DNA of 7,125 bases from JAQGHB01 sp036384495. GTDB taxonomy: Bacteria > Patescibacteriota > Saccharimonadia > Saccharimonadales > UBA4665. The stretch lies in assembly GCA_036384495.1 (NCBI GenBank), contig DASVMD010000075.1:1-7125 (forward strand), given 5' to 3'. The notes below the pieces were generated by a model. It was not told the origin of the DNA, did not search any database, and saw only the letters and a list, made by a program, of their open reading frames with translations. Each line of letters starts with the position of its first letter. Position 1 is the first letter of the stretch. Made by a program: the position numbers and the translations under genes. This document shows positions 1 through 5,724 of the stretch, piece after piece.

Positions 1-11
1 CCGTCCGCCAT
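1..11 (-). CDS. Start of a minus-strand gene leaving the window (first codons only)
   Basis: Only the first three codons and part of a fourth are inside the window (ATG at 11-9, reading Met-Ala-Asp). The product cannot be named. The call rests on context. On the minus strand, AGGGGAG at 23-17 lies 5 bases before the ATG, and a perfect TATAAT lies at 40-35, so the spacing of promoter, leader and ribosome binding site is that of a normal gene start. A plus-strand reading of the same bases (1-87, 28 codons ending in TAA) is also open and could be the tail of a gene entering from the left, but it has no support beyond being open. Confidence 0.35.
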
Positions 12-34
12 GGCATCTCCCCTGTATGAGGTGC

Positions 35-40
35 ATTATA
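35..40 (-). promoter_or_regulatory. Perfect -10 box (TATAAT) for the gene leaving the left edge
   Basis: The reverse complement of 35-40 is TATAAT. It lies 23 bases before the ATG at 11, leaving a predicted leader of about 16-17 bases that just contains the AGGGGAG ribosome binding site (23-17). No good -35 is seen 16-18 bases upstream (the hexamer there reads about CAGTTT), so the call rests on the -10 and on its fit to the downstream start. Confidence 0.4.
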
Positions 41-337
41 CTCCGGACTACAAAATTAAACTGTGTAGTATGTTACTTTATTTCTAAGTACGCTTATACG
101 GTTGTCGATATTTGATCAGTAAACATATAGATAATAAGTTATTCAGTGGGGTAAACTCTTATTAGGCCATGGAATTAGCCGGATTTTGTACGATCAAGAT
201 TCTAACCTCGCTCGCTATGCCCAGCCAAAAGCCAGATCCTGACCAATAATTTGATTCGAATATCTCAGTCTTGTACATTGCAAGCATGAGCACTATGAGG
301 CAGGCGGACTACTGCTGGTTTGTGTCCAAATAATTGA
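41..337. other. Intergenic stretch with no recognisable gene
   Basis: About 300 AT-leaning bases with stops in all frames at short intervals. No tRNA, rRNA, CRISPR-like repeat or strong hairpin followed by a T-run was seen. A weak promoter-like pair for the gene at 338 (TTGTAC at 271-276, 17 bases, TATGAG at 294-299) matches consensus poorly. The ATG at 338 is directly preceded in frame by TGA (335-337) and has no ribosome binding site. Confidence 0.5.
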
Positions 338-649
338 ATGGCTAGACTTCCAACACCAGGCAAAGACGAGGGAACATGGGGCTATATCCTCAATGCATTC
401 CTTTCGGTAGAGCACGATACGGATGGCAGCCTCAAGAATGTCGCCCGACCAAGTGACGTAGCAGCAAAATACAGCCTACCCTCGGGTGGCATACCCGCGA
501 CTGATCTATCTCAGCCAGTGCAGGATACGCTTAATACGGCCGGTACCTTTGGCTACTACACTTATTTATCGAGCAGCGCGATACATCTGCGCAATCCTTG
601 GCCGTCCGGACTCGTCACCGATGGCGGGGGTACAATCGATACCTACTAA
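338..649 (+). CDS. Short tail-fibre/surface-protein-like N-terminal module, probably truncated or frameshifted
   Basis: A 103-residue protein whose first ~35 residues (MARLPTPGKDEGTWGYILNA, then FLSVEHDTDGSLK) match an N-terminal module I recall from many CPR and actinobacterial surface or phage-tail-like proteins, where it starts 'MARLPTPG..GTWG.ILN.FL' and precedes a longer repetitive or beta-rich body. A second family-like stretch, KYSLPSGGIPATDLSQPVQD (residues 45-64), follows. The usual long body is missing: the frame stops at 649 after GGGTIDTY. No signal peptide or membrane segment is visible. The start is set by the conserved N-terminus and by the in-frame TGA at 335; no ribosome binding site precedes it. 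A one-base shift at the G-run 626-630 would continue the protein to 707 (see findings). The binding or structural role is inferred only from the remembered family; the gene may be a remnant. Confidence 0.6.
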   Translation: MARLPTPGKDEGTWGYILNAFLSVEHDTDGSLKNVARPSDVAAKYSLPSGGIPATDLSQPVQDTLNTAGTFGYYTYLSSSAIHLRNPWPSGLVTDGGGTIDTY

Positions 650-770
650 AATCATAAAAGTTAAGCTACAGCCTGGAACAGTCTTTTGGGGCACTCGGAC
701 GTTTTAATACGCATTTGTCTGAGTTGTTATTGACATACTGTTCTCCCAGTGGAGACTGCTGCCAATGCAG

Positions 771-1697
771 TTATTCGCAGGAGGGGGCTAGTTCCGGACG
801 ACGAGCCTTTCGATACTTGGCAACTTGTTTTGTAATGTGGTGCTTAGCACCCAAATAGCCTACTCGTCCGGCGAAGCCTATCCAGGCGATTCCAACGAGT
901 AACTCTTTATTGCTGGAAGTTTCAAGTATTTGGGCGGCGAGTTTTGAATCGCCTCCTTGCAGCACATCGGCCGTGTAGGCCACACTCATTACTCCGGTTG
1001 CCAAGGAGCCAGCAAATACGCAGGCGCTCAGGCCTAGTTTTTTACTGAGCGTACGACGCTCGGCCGGCGACTGATTCTGTATTGCTGCGGACCCCATATA
1101 CGGTGCCATGCCTACGCCATATATTGTTGCCCCACACACAAGGTGATCGGCTGCAGTACGCGCAGGCCCTTTTTCGGTTTCGGTAGCGCCCAGTCCCGGC
1201 AGTACACTTGATAACTTGTCGGTATGCTGCTTCTTTTTATTGGCTTTTCTGTTTATGGCGTCAAACAAGCGAGGAAATCGACCTACGCCACCTCCGACCA
1301 ATCGAGCTGCCATGTAATTCCATGATCCGTAGGCAATCCCGCCTGCGATACTAGCAGCTACCAGAGCATTCGGCTGAGCGCTGGCGCTCACAGCCAGGGG
1401 TAGGTGCGCGTGATCGTAAGCCTCTACTCGCGTATAGACTTCGGCAGCTAACGGGAGTGCTAGTGCAGACGGCGCTTTCGTAAAACCCACGGCTTGCGTC
1501 GCGGCCAGGCCAAGCAAGTGAGCTGCCGTAATGCCTTTTTCGGCCCACTTGTTTGCCGGCTGGACTTCATCGATACCGCGGTGAACCCCAAGGACACTAT
1601 CGTGGCGTTCTTGCCACAAATCAAGCGCATGATCGGCTTCTGCGGATTGCCGCGGGAATACGCTGCCGCAAACTGGTAGTACTTCTTGTGCTGACAT
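771..1697 (-). CDS. Unrecognised multi-pass membrane protein, 308 residues
   Basis: I do not recognise the family. The N-terminal ~50 residues are polar and include two cysteines or histidine-bearing patches (C10, H23, H32, H39). About five hydrophobic, Gly/Ala-rich segments follow, at roughly 56-72, 111-132, 184-205, 222-243 and 264-284. They are separated by charged loops, the most basic being 149-161 (RKANKKKQ). The tail (286-300) is basic as well, with HH, KYRK and RR. This is the profile of a small integral membrane protein with basic, probably cytoplasmic, loops; the many small residues suggest tightly packed helices. No catalytic or transporter signature was seen. The gene lies 43 bases downstream of the response regulator on the same strand and appears to have its own promoter (1709-1737). 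The ATG is only 11 bases past the -10 and lacks a ribosome binding site, which suggests a leaderless message. Confidence 0.75.
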   Translation of the reverse strand: MSAQEVLPVCGSVFPRQSAEADHALDLWQERHDSVLGVHRGIDEVQPANKWAEKGITAAHLLGLAATQAVGFTKAPSALALPLAAEVYTRVEAYDHAHLPLAVSASAQPNALVAASIAGGIAYGSWNYMAARLVGGGVGRFPRLFDAINRKANKKKQHTDKLSSVLPGLGATETEKGPARTAADHLVCGATIYGVGMAPYMGSAAIQNQSPAERRTLSKKLGLSACVFAGSLATGVMSVAYTADVLQGGDSKLAAQILETSSNKELLVGIAWIGFAGRVGYLGAKHHITKQVAKYRKARRPELAPSCE

Positions 1698-1708
1698 AAC
1701 TATACGTA

Positions 1709-1737
1709 ATTAAATACTCATTAATGCGTAAAGTCAA
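1709..1737 (-). promoter_or_regulatory. Sigma-70-like promoter for the 308-residue membrane protein
   Basis: On the minus strand, TTGACT (1737-1732) is followed by exactly 17 bases and then TTTAAT (1714-1709): 5 of 6 matches at each hexamer. Only 11 bases separate the -10 from the ATG at 1697, so transcription should begin about 4 bases before the start codon. The promoter lies in the 43-bp gap behind the response regulator's stop codon, so the downstream gene can be expressed on its own even if read-through also occurs. Confidence 0.65.
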
Positions 1738-1740
1738 TTT

Positions 1741-2184
1741 TTATGAAGACAGCTGTGTGGAGTCGGGCGACTCCAGCGAGACATCTTCGGTTTGGTCGGC
1801 AGGTTTTAAGATATTATCGACCAGTTGATCGAGCATATCATCGGACAAATTGGCCTTAACAGCGTAGCCCTCAATGCCCTTTTCGCGGAGCCCAGCAGGT
1901 GCGTCGGCCTCGTTGAGGTTGGAAATAATCAACACCTTGATGTTTTTGCCCCAGTCGCTGGCGCGCATGCGCTCTAAAATCTGGTCGCCGGCTATTTTAG
2001 GAACCATCAGATCGAGCAGCACTAAATTTGGTAGCTCGCGCTCAATAATTATAAGCGCCTGCTCGCCGTCGTTAGCTACAAAACAAGTGTAGCCGAGCGC
2101 TTCGAGCCGAACTTTATAAATTTCGGCCAAGCTCGTATTATCTTCGACAATAACGACTTTTTGCGATAGTCCTACTTGGTCCAT
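1741..2184 (-). CDS. Single-domain response regulator (CheY-like receiver)
   Basis: A 147-residue stand-alone receiver domain with the full active-site set: acidic pair E14-D15 (VVIVEDN), phospho-acceptor D58 (LVLLDLMVPK), switch Ser S88 (VLIISN) and the conserved Lys K110 (YAVKANLS). Such proteins take a phosphoryl group from a sensor kinase. With no DNA-binding or enzymatic output domain, this one probably acts through protein contacts, like CheY or Spo0F. The last ~20 residues (128-147) are a polar, acidic, Ser-rich tail with no recognised domain. Start choice: an upstream in-frame ATG at 2226 would add 14 residues, but the ATG at 2184 is preceded by GGAGGA (2195-2190) at 5 bases and gives the normal receiver N-terminus. 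No kinase gene is visible in the window. The architecture is common in CPR bacteria, as recalled. Confidence 0.9.
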   Translation of the reverse strand: MDQVGLSQKVVIVEDNTSLAEIYKVRLEALGYTCFVANDGEQALIIIERELPNLVLLDLMVPKIAGDQILERMRASDWGKNIKVLIISNLNEADAPAGLREKGIEGYAVKANLSDDMLDQLVDNILKPADQTEDVSLESPDSTQLSS

Positions 2185-2210
2185 CAGTTTCCTCCACTTA
2201 CGATACGCCC

Positions 2211-2239
2211 ATAGTACCACTTGCAAGCATAACGGGTAA
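2211..2239 (-). promoter_or_regulatory. Probable extended -10 promoter for the response regulator
   Basis: On the minus strand, TGG-TACTAT (TG at 2219-2218, hexamer 2216-2211) is an extended -10. A weak TTACCC (2239-2234) lies 17 bases upstream. The -10 ends 26 bases before the ATG at 2184, leaving room for the GGAGGA ribosome binding site. The extended TG could make up for the poor -35. Confidence 0.4.
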
Positions 2240-2268
2240 GACTTTTCGCTGCTGCCCGTGCCCTAAAG

Positions 2269-2277
2269 TGCTAGTAT
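2269..2277 (+). promoter_or_regulatory. Probable extended -10 promoter for the VOC-fold gene
   Basis: TGC-TAGTAT (TG at 2269-2270, hexamer 2272-2277) is an extended -10 with 5 of 6 consensus matches, 44 bases before the ATG at 2322. The hexamer 17 bases upstream (CTGCTG, 2249-2254) is a poor -35. Together with the leftward element at 2211-2219 it makes this a divergent promoter region. Confidence 0.35.
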
Positions 2278-2321
2278 GACTATAGCAAGCACTCTTTTAA
2301 CGTGCGGCAGAAAGGCAGTAT

Positions 2322-2708
2322 ATGTTCAAGATTGTTCACTCGTTTAGCGGTTTCTCGGTTACAGATCAGCAGGAGGCCAAAGACTTTTACACTGGTACAC
2401 TCGGGCTCGAGGTCAAGGACGACCAGATGGGCTTACATTTACAGCTTCCCGGCGGCGGCGAAGTGTTTATCTACTCAAAAGAAGATCACCAGCCGGCTAC
2501 TTTTACGGTATTGAATCTGGTCGTTGAAGATATTGACGCCGCGGTGGACGCGTTGGTCGAAAAAGGCGTCACCATGGAACGCTACGACAACTTGCCCGCT
2601 CCCGCCGACGAAAAGGGTATTTTACGAGGTAAAGCCGCTGGCCAGGGTCCGGATATAGCCTGGTTCAAAGATCCCTCGGGCAATATTTTGTCGGTCTTGC
2701 AGGATTAA
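2322..2708 (+). CDS. VOC-fold (glyoxalase/bleomycin-resistance-like) protein
   Basis: A 128-residue protein of the vicinal oxygen chelate superfamily, a full-length single unit of two beta-alpha-beta-beta-beta modules. Module 1 includes FSVTDQQEAKDFYTGTLGLE (residues 11-30); module 2 starts at TFTVLNLVVEDIDAAVDALV and ends with DIAWFKDPSGNILSVLQD. Members of the superfamily are metal-dependent isomerases and dioxygenases or drug-binding proteins. By alignment in the head to typical members, three of the four usual metal-ligand positions carry F8, V/L near residue 63 and S124 instead of His, His and Glu; only E47 remains. A binding role or an unusual chemistry is therefore more likely than classic glyoxalase activity. 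The ATG is preceded by AAAGG (2311-2315), a modest ribosome binding site at 6 bases. Its stop codon overlaps the stop of the PhnB-like gene on the other strand. Confidence 0.85.
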   Translation: MFKIVHSFSGFSVTDQQEAKDFYTGTLGLEVKDDQMGLHLQLPGGGEVFIYSKEDHQPATFTVLNLVVEDIDAAVDALVEKGVTMERYDNLPAPADEKGILRGKAAGQGPDIAWFKDPSGNILSVLQD

Positions 2709-3115
2709 GCCTGCGCCGTGCGGATGTTGACCATCCAGGCAACGTTGTACTTATCTGTTAGCTGACCAAAAGTGTCGCCCCAGGCTTCTTTTTTGAGCGC
2801 CGATCGGACGGTGCCGCCCTGACTTAAGGCATCAAAGATTTCCGTTAATCGGGCTTCGTCCTCTCCGCCCAGGCAGAGTTCAATTTTGCCGGTGCCGAGC
2901 TGTTTTTCGAAGACATCGCTACCGAACAAGCCGATATCGCCGCCGTGCAGGTCGGCGTGCATGATTTTGTCGGCATGTTCCGGCTGAGTGCCAGGCATGC
3001 TGTCGAAGGTCGTGTAGCTTACTTCGCCACCGAAAACGCCCTTATAAAACTCCATGGCTTCGCGGCAGGTGCCGTTCTCAAAGAACAAATACGATCCTAT
3101 TGTTACGTTGCTCAT
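2705..3115 (-). CDS. PhnB-like VOC-family protein
   Basis: A 136-residue protein of the PhnB / 3-demethylubiquinone-9 3-methyltransferase-like branch of the VOC fold. Family marks: SYLFFENGTCREAMEFYKGV followed by FGGEV at residues 8-32; the D38-SMPG loop and the HADLHGGDIGLFGSD strand-turn (53-67); and the C-terminal signature WGDTFGQLTDKYNVAWMVNI (112-131). The biochemical role of PhnB-like proteins is unsettled, and despite the family name no methyltransferase motif is present. It is the last gene of the minus-strand cluster, 15 bases after the permease, with AAAGGAG (3127-3121) 5 bases before the ATG, the same arrangement as the ATPase gene. It converges on the plus-strand VOC gene, with the two stops sharing TTAA (2705-2708). 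No terminator hairpin is seen between them. Confidence 0.87.
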   Translation of the reverse strand: MSNVTIGSYLFFENGTCREAMEFYKGVFGGEVSYTTFDSMPGTQPEHADKIMHADLHGGDIGLFGSDVFEKQLGTGKIELCLGGEDEARLTEIFDALSQGGTVRSALKKEAWGDTFGQLTDKYNVAWMVNIRTAQA

Positions 3116-3130
3116 ATTTTCTCCTTTATA

Positions 3131-3940
3131 TTATTGCGTTGTCTTACGTCTAAATAACCAAGCTGCCAGCGGCACCGAGACTACCAGTATACCCAAGCTC
3201 CAGGCTACGGCTAGCCAACCATAATTGCCAATTGGACGGCCAAGAATGAGGGCTCGTACGGCATTCACGATTTGAGTGATCGGCTGATTTTCGGCAAAAG
3301 CTCTCAGCACTTTATTCATGCCCTCGGTCGGCACAAAAGCGCTACTGGCAAAAGTGAGCGGGAACACAAATACGAAGCCCAGCCACTGCACGCCTTCGAC
3401 ACTCTTGGCCAGCAATCCTAATACGGCCGAAACCCATGAGAAAGCTAGCGTAAACAATACTAAGATGCCGGCAATGGTTAGCCAATCCATGACGCTGGCG
3501 CTACTGCGAAAGCCAATAACTAGACCGGTTAGCAGCATCACGATGGTAGAAATAGCGTTGCGAAACAGATCAGATACTACATGACCATTCAAAACGGCTA
3601 GGTTTGACATGGGCAGTGACCGGAAGCGATCAACTATCCCTTTTTGCAGATCATTACAAACGCCAAGTGAGGTGGTAGTAGAGCCAAAAGCCACGGTTTG
3701 TACGATGATACCGGCCATTAAAAAGTCCAGGTAGCTAACACCGTGCGGCAAGGCCTTGGAAATCGCCCCGCCAAACACCGAAGCGAACAGCACCAAAAAC
3801 ATAATTGGTTGGAAAAATGCACCCAGTAACTGGTCGGTGTTACGCAAGATATGGCGACTGCTGCGCTTGATCATGATCAGTGAGTCATTCAGCGACTGCA
3901 GCGGCGCGGGCTTGTGTTCAAATTCGAGTTTAACCGCCAT
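3131..3940 (-). CDS. ABC-2 type exporter permease, DrrB-like
   Basis: A 269-residue membrane subunit of an ABC-2 exporter, normal length for the DrrB family. After a cytoplasmic N-terminus (1-36) there are six hydrophobic segments at about 39-61, 70-93, 129-147, 153-178, 186-204 and 241-263, ending in RRKTTQ. The cytoplasmic stretch NDLQKGIVDRFRSLPMSNLA (96-115) is the conserved coupling region of this family, and FAENQPITQIVNAVRALILG (215-234) is the usual motif before the last helix. It should pair with the ATPase encoded just upstream to move a small hydrophobic compound or lipid outwards; the substrate cannot be read from sequence. Its ATG overlaps the ATPase stop as TAATG, and its ribosome binding site AAGGAG (3954-3949) lies within the ATPase gene, so translation of the two is probably coupled. 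Confidence 0.93.
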   Translation of the reverse strand: MAVKLEFEHKPAPLQSLNDSLIMIKRSSRHILRNTDQLLGAFFQPIMFLVLFASVFGGAISKALPHGVSYLDFLMAGIIVQTVAFGSTTTSLGVCNDLQKGIVDRFRSLPMSNLAVLNGHVVSDLFRNAISTIVMLLTGLVIGFRSSASVMDWLTIAGILVLFTLAFSWVSAVLGLLAKSVEGVQWLGFVFVFPLTFASSAFVPTEGMNKVLRAFAENQPITQIVNAVRALILGRPIGNYGWLAVAWSLGILVVSVPLAAWLFRRKTTQ

Positions 3941-4899
3941 TATTTTGTCTCCTTGTTGGTATCTTTTTGCTTGCCGGTTAGCGACAAGAACACGTCGTCG
4001 AGTGTCGGTTTATGGATTTCCATGGCCTCAATCTTGAGCTTGGCGACCTCCAGCTTTTCGAGCGTACTACGTACGTCTTTATTAGTTTCCTGAATAATGA
4101 TGGTGAGTGACGAGGTTTTGGGGTTGGAGCTAACCACGTTTTTGCCTAGCAGCTCGGTGGCCTTATTGAGCGCCTGCTCGTTTTCAAAGGTAAGCTCTAA
4201 GCGATCCTTGCCCACTTTGCTCTTAAGCTCCGTGGCGGTACCCTCGGCAATCACTTTGCCGCCGTCGATGACCACAATTTGATCGGCCAACTGATCGGCT
4301 TCTTCGAGGTACTGCGTGGTTAGCAAGATGGTGGTGCCATCAGCTAATAATTTTTTAATGATACTCCACATGGCTAGACGGGAACGCGGATCGAGGCCAG
4401 TGGTTGGCTCGTCCAAAAAGATGACAGGCGGCGTGGCAATCAAGCTAACCGCCAGATCGAGTCGGCGGCGCATGCCTCCAGAGTAGGTTTTGGCTGTGCG
4501 ATCGGCGGCCGCAACCAAGTCAAAATCCTCGAGCAGCTCTTGGGCGCGTTCGCGGGCGCTGTTTTTGGTCAGGCGGTACAAACGGCCCATCATTTCCAGG
4601 TTTTCGCGGCCCGTTAACAGCTCGTCAACGGCCGCGGATTGGCCGGTGAGGCCAATCACGCTGCGCACTTTGTCGGGCTCGGACAGCACGTCGTGCCCTT
4701 CGACCGTTACCGTGCCGCCATCTGCGCGCAACAGTGTGCTCAAAATTCGCACCGTGGTGGTTTTGCCGGCACCGTTCGGGCCCAAGAGCGCTAGCATGGT
4801 GCCACGCCGCACCTGGAGATCAACACCCTTAAGAACCTCATTCGCTCCATACGATTTGGTCAAATTTTTAACTTGGATAACATGGTCGGTATCGGGCAT
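3940..4899 (-). CDS. ABC exporter ATP-binding protein, DrrA-like
   Basis: A 319-residue nucleotide-binding subunit. Motifs in order: Walker A GPNGAGKT (40-47), Q-loop Q87 (GLTGQSAAVDELLTGRENL), signature YSGGM (139-143), Walker B VIFLDE (159-164), D-loop GLD (168-170), and a switch region TTQYLEEAD (194-202) with Gln in place of the common His. A C-terminal domain of ~90 residues ends in LDDVFLSLTGK (300-310). The Gln switch and the LDEVFL-like tail are known marks of the DrrA daunorubicin-resistance family. The protein hydrolyses ATP at the cytoplasmic face to drive the DrrB-like permease encoded next. Start choice: a TTG at 4944 would add 15 residues, but the ATG at 4899 has AAAGGAG (4911-4905) at 5 bases. 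It follows the DUF1345 gene by 41 bases and may also have its own promoter (4922-4930). Confidence 0.95.
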   Translation of the reverse strand: MPDTDHVIQVKNLTKSYGANEVLKGVDLQVRRGTMLALLGPNGAGKTTTVRILSTLLRADGGTVTVEGHDVLSEPDKVRSVIGLTGQSAAVDELLTGRENLEMMGRLYRLTKNSARERAQELLEDFDLVAAADRTAKTYSGGMRRRLDLAVSLIATPPVIFLDEPTTGLDPRSRLAMWSIIKKLLADGTTILLTTQYLEEADQLADQIVVIDGGKVIAEGTATELKSKVGKDRLELTFENEQALNKATELLGKNVVSSNPKTSSLTIIIQETNKDVRSTLEKLEVAKLKIEAMEIHKPTLDDVFLSLTGKQKDTNKETK

Positions 4900-4921
4900 C
4901 TGATCTCCTTTAATGTTGTCT

Positions 4922-4930
4922 ATTTTAGCA
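4922..4930 (-). promoter_or_regulatory. Candidate extended -10 promoter for the ABC exporter genes
   Basis: On the minus strand, TGC-TAAAAT (TG at 4930-4929, hexamer 4927-4922) lies in the 41-bp gap between the DUF1345 stop and the ATPase start. The -10 ends 22 bases before the ATG, leaving room for a short leader with the AAAGGAG site. A TTGACG is present upstream but only 11 bases away, too close to be its -35; the hexamer at 17 bases is poor. If active, the exporter could be expressed apart from the DUF1345 gene. Confidence 0.35.
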
Positions 4931-4940
4931 TGCAGGCTCG

Positions 4941-5594
4941 TCAATTGCCGAGAATACTCACTGAGCGCGCAATAACTAGCGCCAGCGTGAACACCGACAC
5001 CAAGGATTGTGCCGCCATCAGAGCTTTTGCCTGCCGCGTCAGAGGCCGCGTGTCAGCCGGCGCAAAGTTAACGGCGTTCGTAATCGACAGATACACGTAA
5101 TCCACAAATTCGGGCCGCCACTGCGGAAATTCGCTCACCATGTCTTGTTGCGTAAACTGGAAATCCTTGTCGCTCCGCGACCATCGGGTTCGGGTGAGGC
5201 CGGGGCTGTCAATCTCCCAATACCAGAGCGCAAACACAATAATATTTGTAATAAAAATCGCCACCGCCGAAGCCAGCAACTGCTCGCCATTGGCCGAGGC
5301 ATGGGTAACAATTAACTGGTCCAAAACGAATACCAGAGCGCTGATGTTGGCAGCTGAAATTAAGGCCAGCAACACGACCGCCGCCACATGATGCAGCCGT
5401 ACGGCACGAATATGGCGCACATTAACGGTAAATCCAATCAGGCCAGCCAGAGCACACTCAATGATAATCAAAAAGGTTTGGGTGCCTGGCAGCAGCTCAC
5501 CGCCAATATGGCGAGTTATAACCTGCAAGATGATAGCCGTCAAGAGAGCCGCCTGTGCCTGCAGCAGTTCTTTTCGCGATATTTTGTGAATCAT
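4941..5594 (-). CDS. DUF1345 family integral membrane protein
   Basis: A 217-residue protein, about the usual length for DUF1345, whose function is unknown. Hydrophobic segments lie at about 11-27, 40-57, 68-92, 106-126 and 188-212. Family marks are WYWEID (124-129), the equivalent of the usual W-E-L/I-D after helix four, and the long C-terminal signature FVDYVYLSITNAVNFAPADT (163-182) followed by RPLTRQAKALMAAQS. The polar insert 130-160 is probably a loop. The YLS-T..-F.P.DT segment resembles a pore or re-entrant region, but that is inference. It is the first gene of the minus-strand cluster and is followed after 41 bases by the exporter ATPase. No ribosome binding site precedes the ATG; a TATACT sits 6 bases upstream, suggesting a leaderless start. 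Confidence 0.87.
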   Translation of the reverse strand: MIHKISRKELLQAQAALLTAIILQVITRHIGGELLPGTQTFLIIIECALAGLIGFTVNVRHIRAVRLHHVAAVVLLALISAANISALVFVLDQLIVTHASANGEQLLASAVAIFITNIIVFALWYWEIDSPGLTRTRWSRSDKDFQFTQQDMVSEFPQWRPEFVDYVYLSITNAVNFAPADTRPLTRQAKALMAAQSLVSVFTLALVIARSVSILGN

Positions 5595-5600
5595 AACTTC

Positions 5601-5606
5601 AGTATA
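5601..5606 (-). promoter_or_regulatory. -10-like TATACT of the DUF1345/exporter cluster
   Basis: The reverse complement of 5601-5606 is TATACT (5 of 6 consensus), ending 6 bases before the ATG at 5594. Transcription would start at or next to the A of the ATG. No convincing -35 is seen. The box overlaps the left arm of the inverted repeat 5604-5619, so a protein bound there would block it. Confidence 0.4.
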
Positions 5607-5619
5607 GCGTAAGCGCTAT
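5604..5619. repeat. Perfect inverted repeat in a divergent promoter region (operator candidate)
   Basis: ATAGCG (5604-5609), spacer TAAG, CGCTAT (5614-5619): a perfect 6-bp dyad, 16 bases in all. It lies 9 bases from the DUF1345 start and overlaps the leftward TATACT (5601-5606). A second TATACT (5642-5647) points the other way. No T-run follows either arm, so it is not a terminator. An operator for a dimeric regulator is the natural reading; the regulator is unknown. Confidence 0.45.
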
Positions 5620-5641
5620 TTATATTGCTGCGTAAGGGGTT

Positions 5642-5647
5642 TATACT
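5642..5647 (+). promoter_or_regulatory. -10-like TATACT for the NAD(P)-binding gene
   Basis: TATACT matches the -10 consensus at 5 of 6 positions and lies 77 bases before the ATG at 5725. TTTATA at 5619-5624, 17 bases upstream, is a 4-of-6 match to a -35. The leader would be about 70 bases; a small hairpin (AGATG-TCCG-CATCT, 5669-5682) lies in it. Confidence 0.35.
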
Positions 5648-5724
5648 AGGAGCGTGACGGTTGGCGCCAGATGTCCGCATCTTCGCACACTCTCATAATT
5701 TCGCTCATAGAAAGGACGCATCTT

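Noticed and set aside
1..87. Open plus-strand reading of 28 codons ending in TAA, as a gene tail from the left
   Set aside because: Too short to recognise, and chance openness is likely. The minus-strand gene-start signals at the same place are more specific.
271..299. TTGTAC-17-TATGAG as a promoter for the gene at 338
   Set aside because: Only about 3 and 4 of 6 consensus matches; below what I would report as a feature.
741..756. Small hairpin TCTCC-CAGT-GGAGA between the genes ending at 649/707 and 771, as a terminator
   Set aside because: The stem is only 5 bp and no T-run follows on either strand.
4194..4202. Missing His in the ABC ATPase switch region taken as a sign of a dead ATPase
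   Set aside because: Gln in TTQYLEEAD is normal for the DrrA family; all other ATPase motifs are intact. The coordinates are approximate.
4490..4903. 137-codon plus-strand open frame opposite the ABC ATPase
   Set aside because: It is a shadow of the ATPase gene, with low-complexity Ser/Arg composition and no domain.
5219..5341. Repeated 13-base AATACCAGAGCGC at 5219-5231 and 5329-5341
   Set aside because: Both copies lie inside the DUF1345 gene and encode similar hydrophobic helix residues (ALVF, ALWY); most likely coincidence of codon use.
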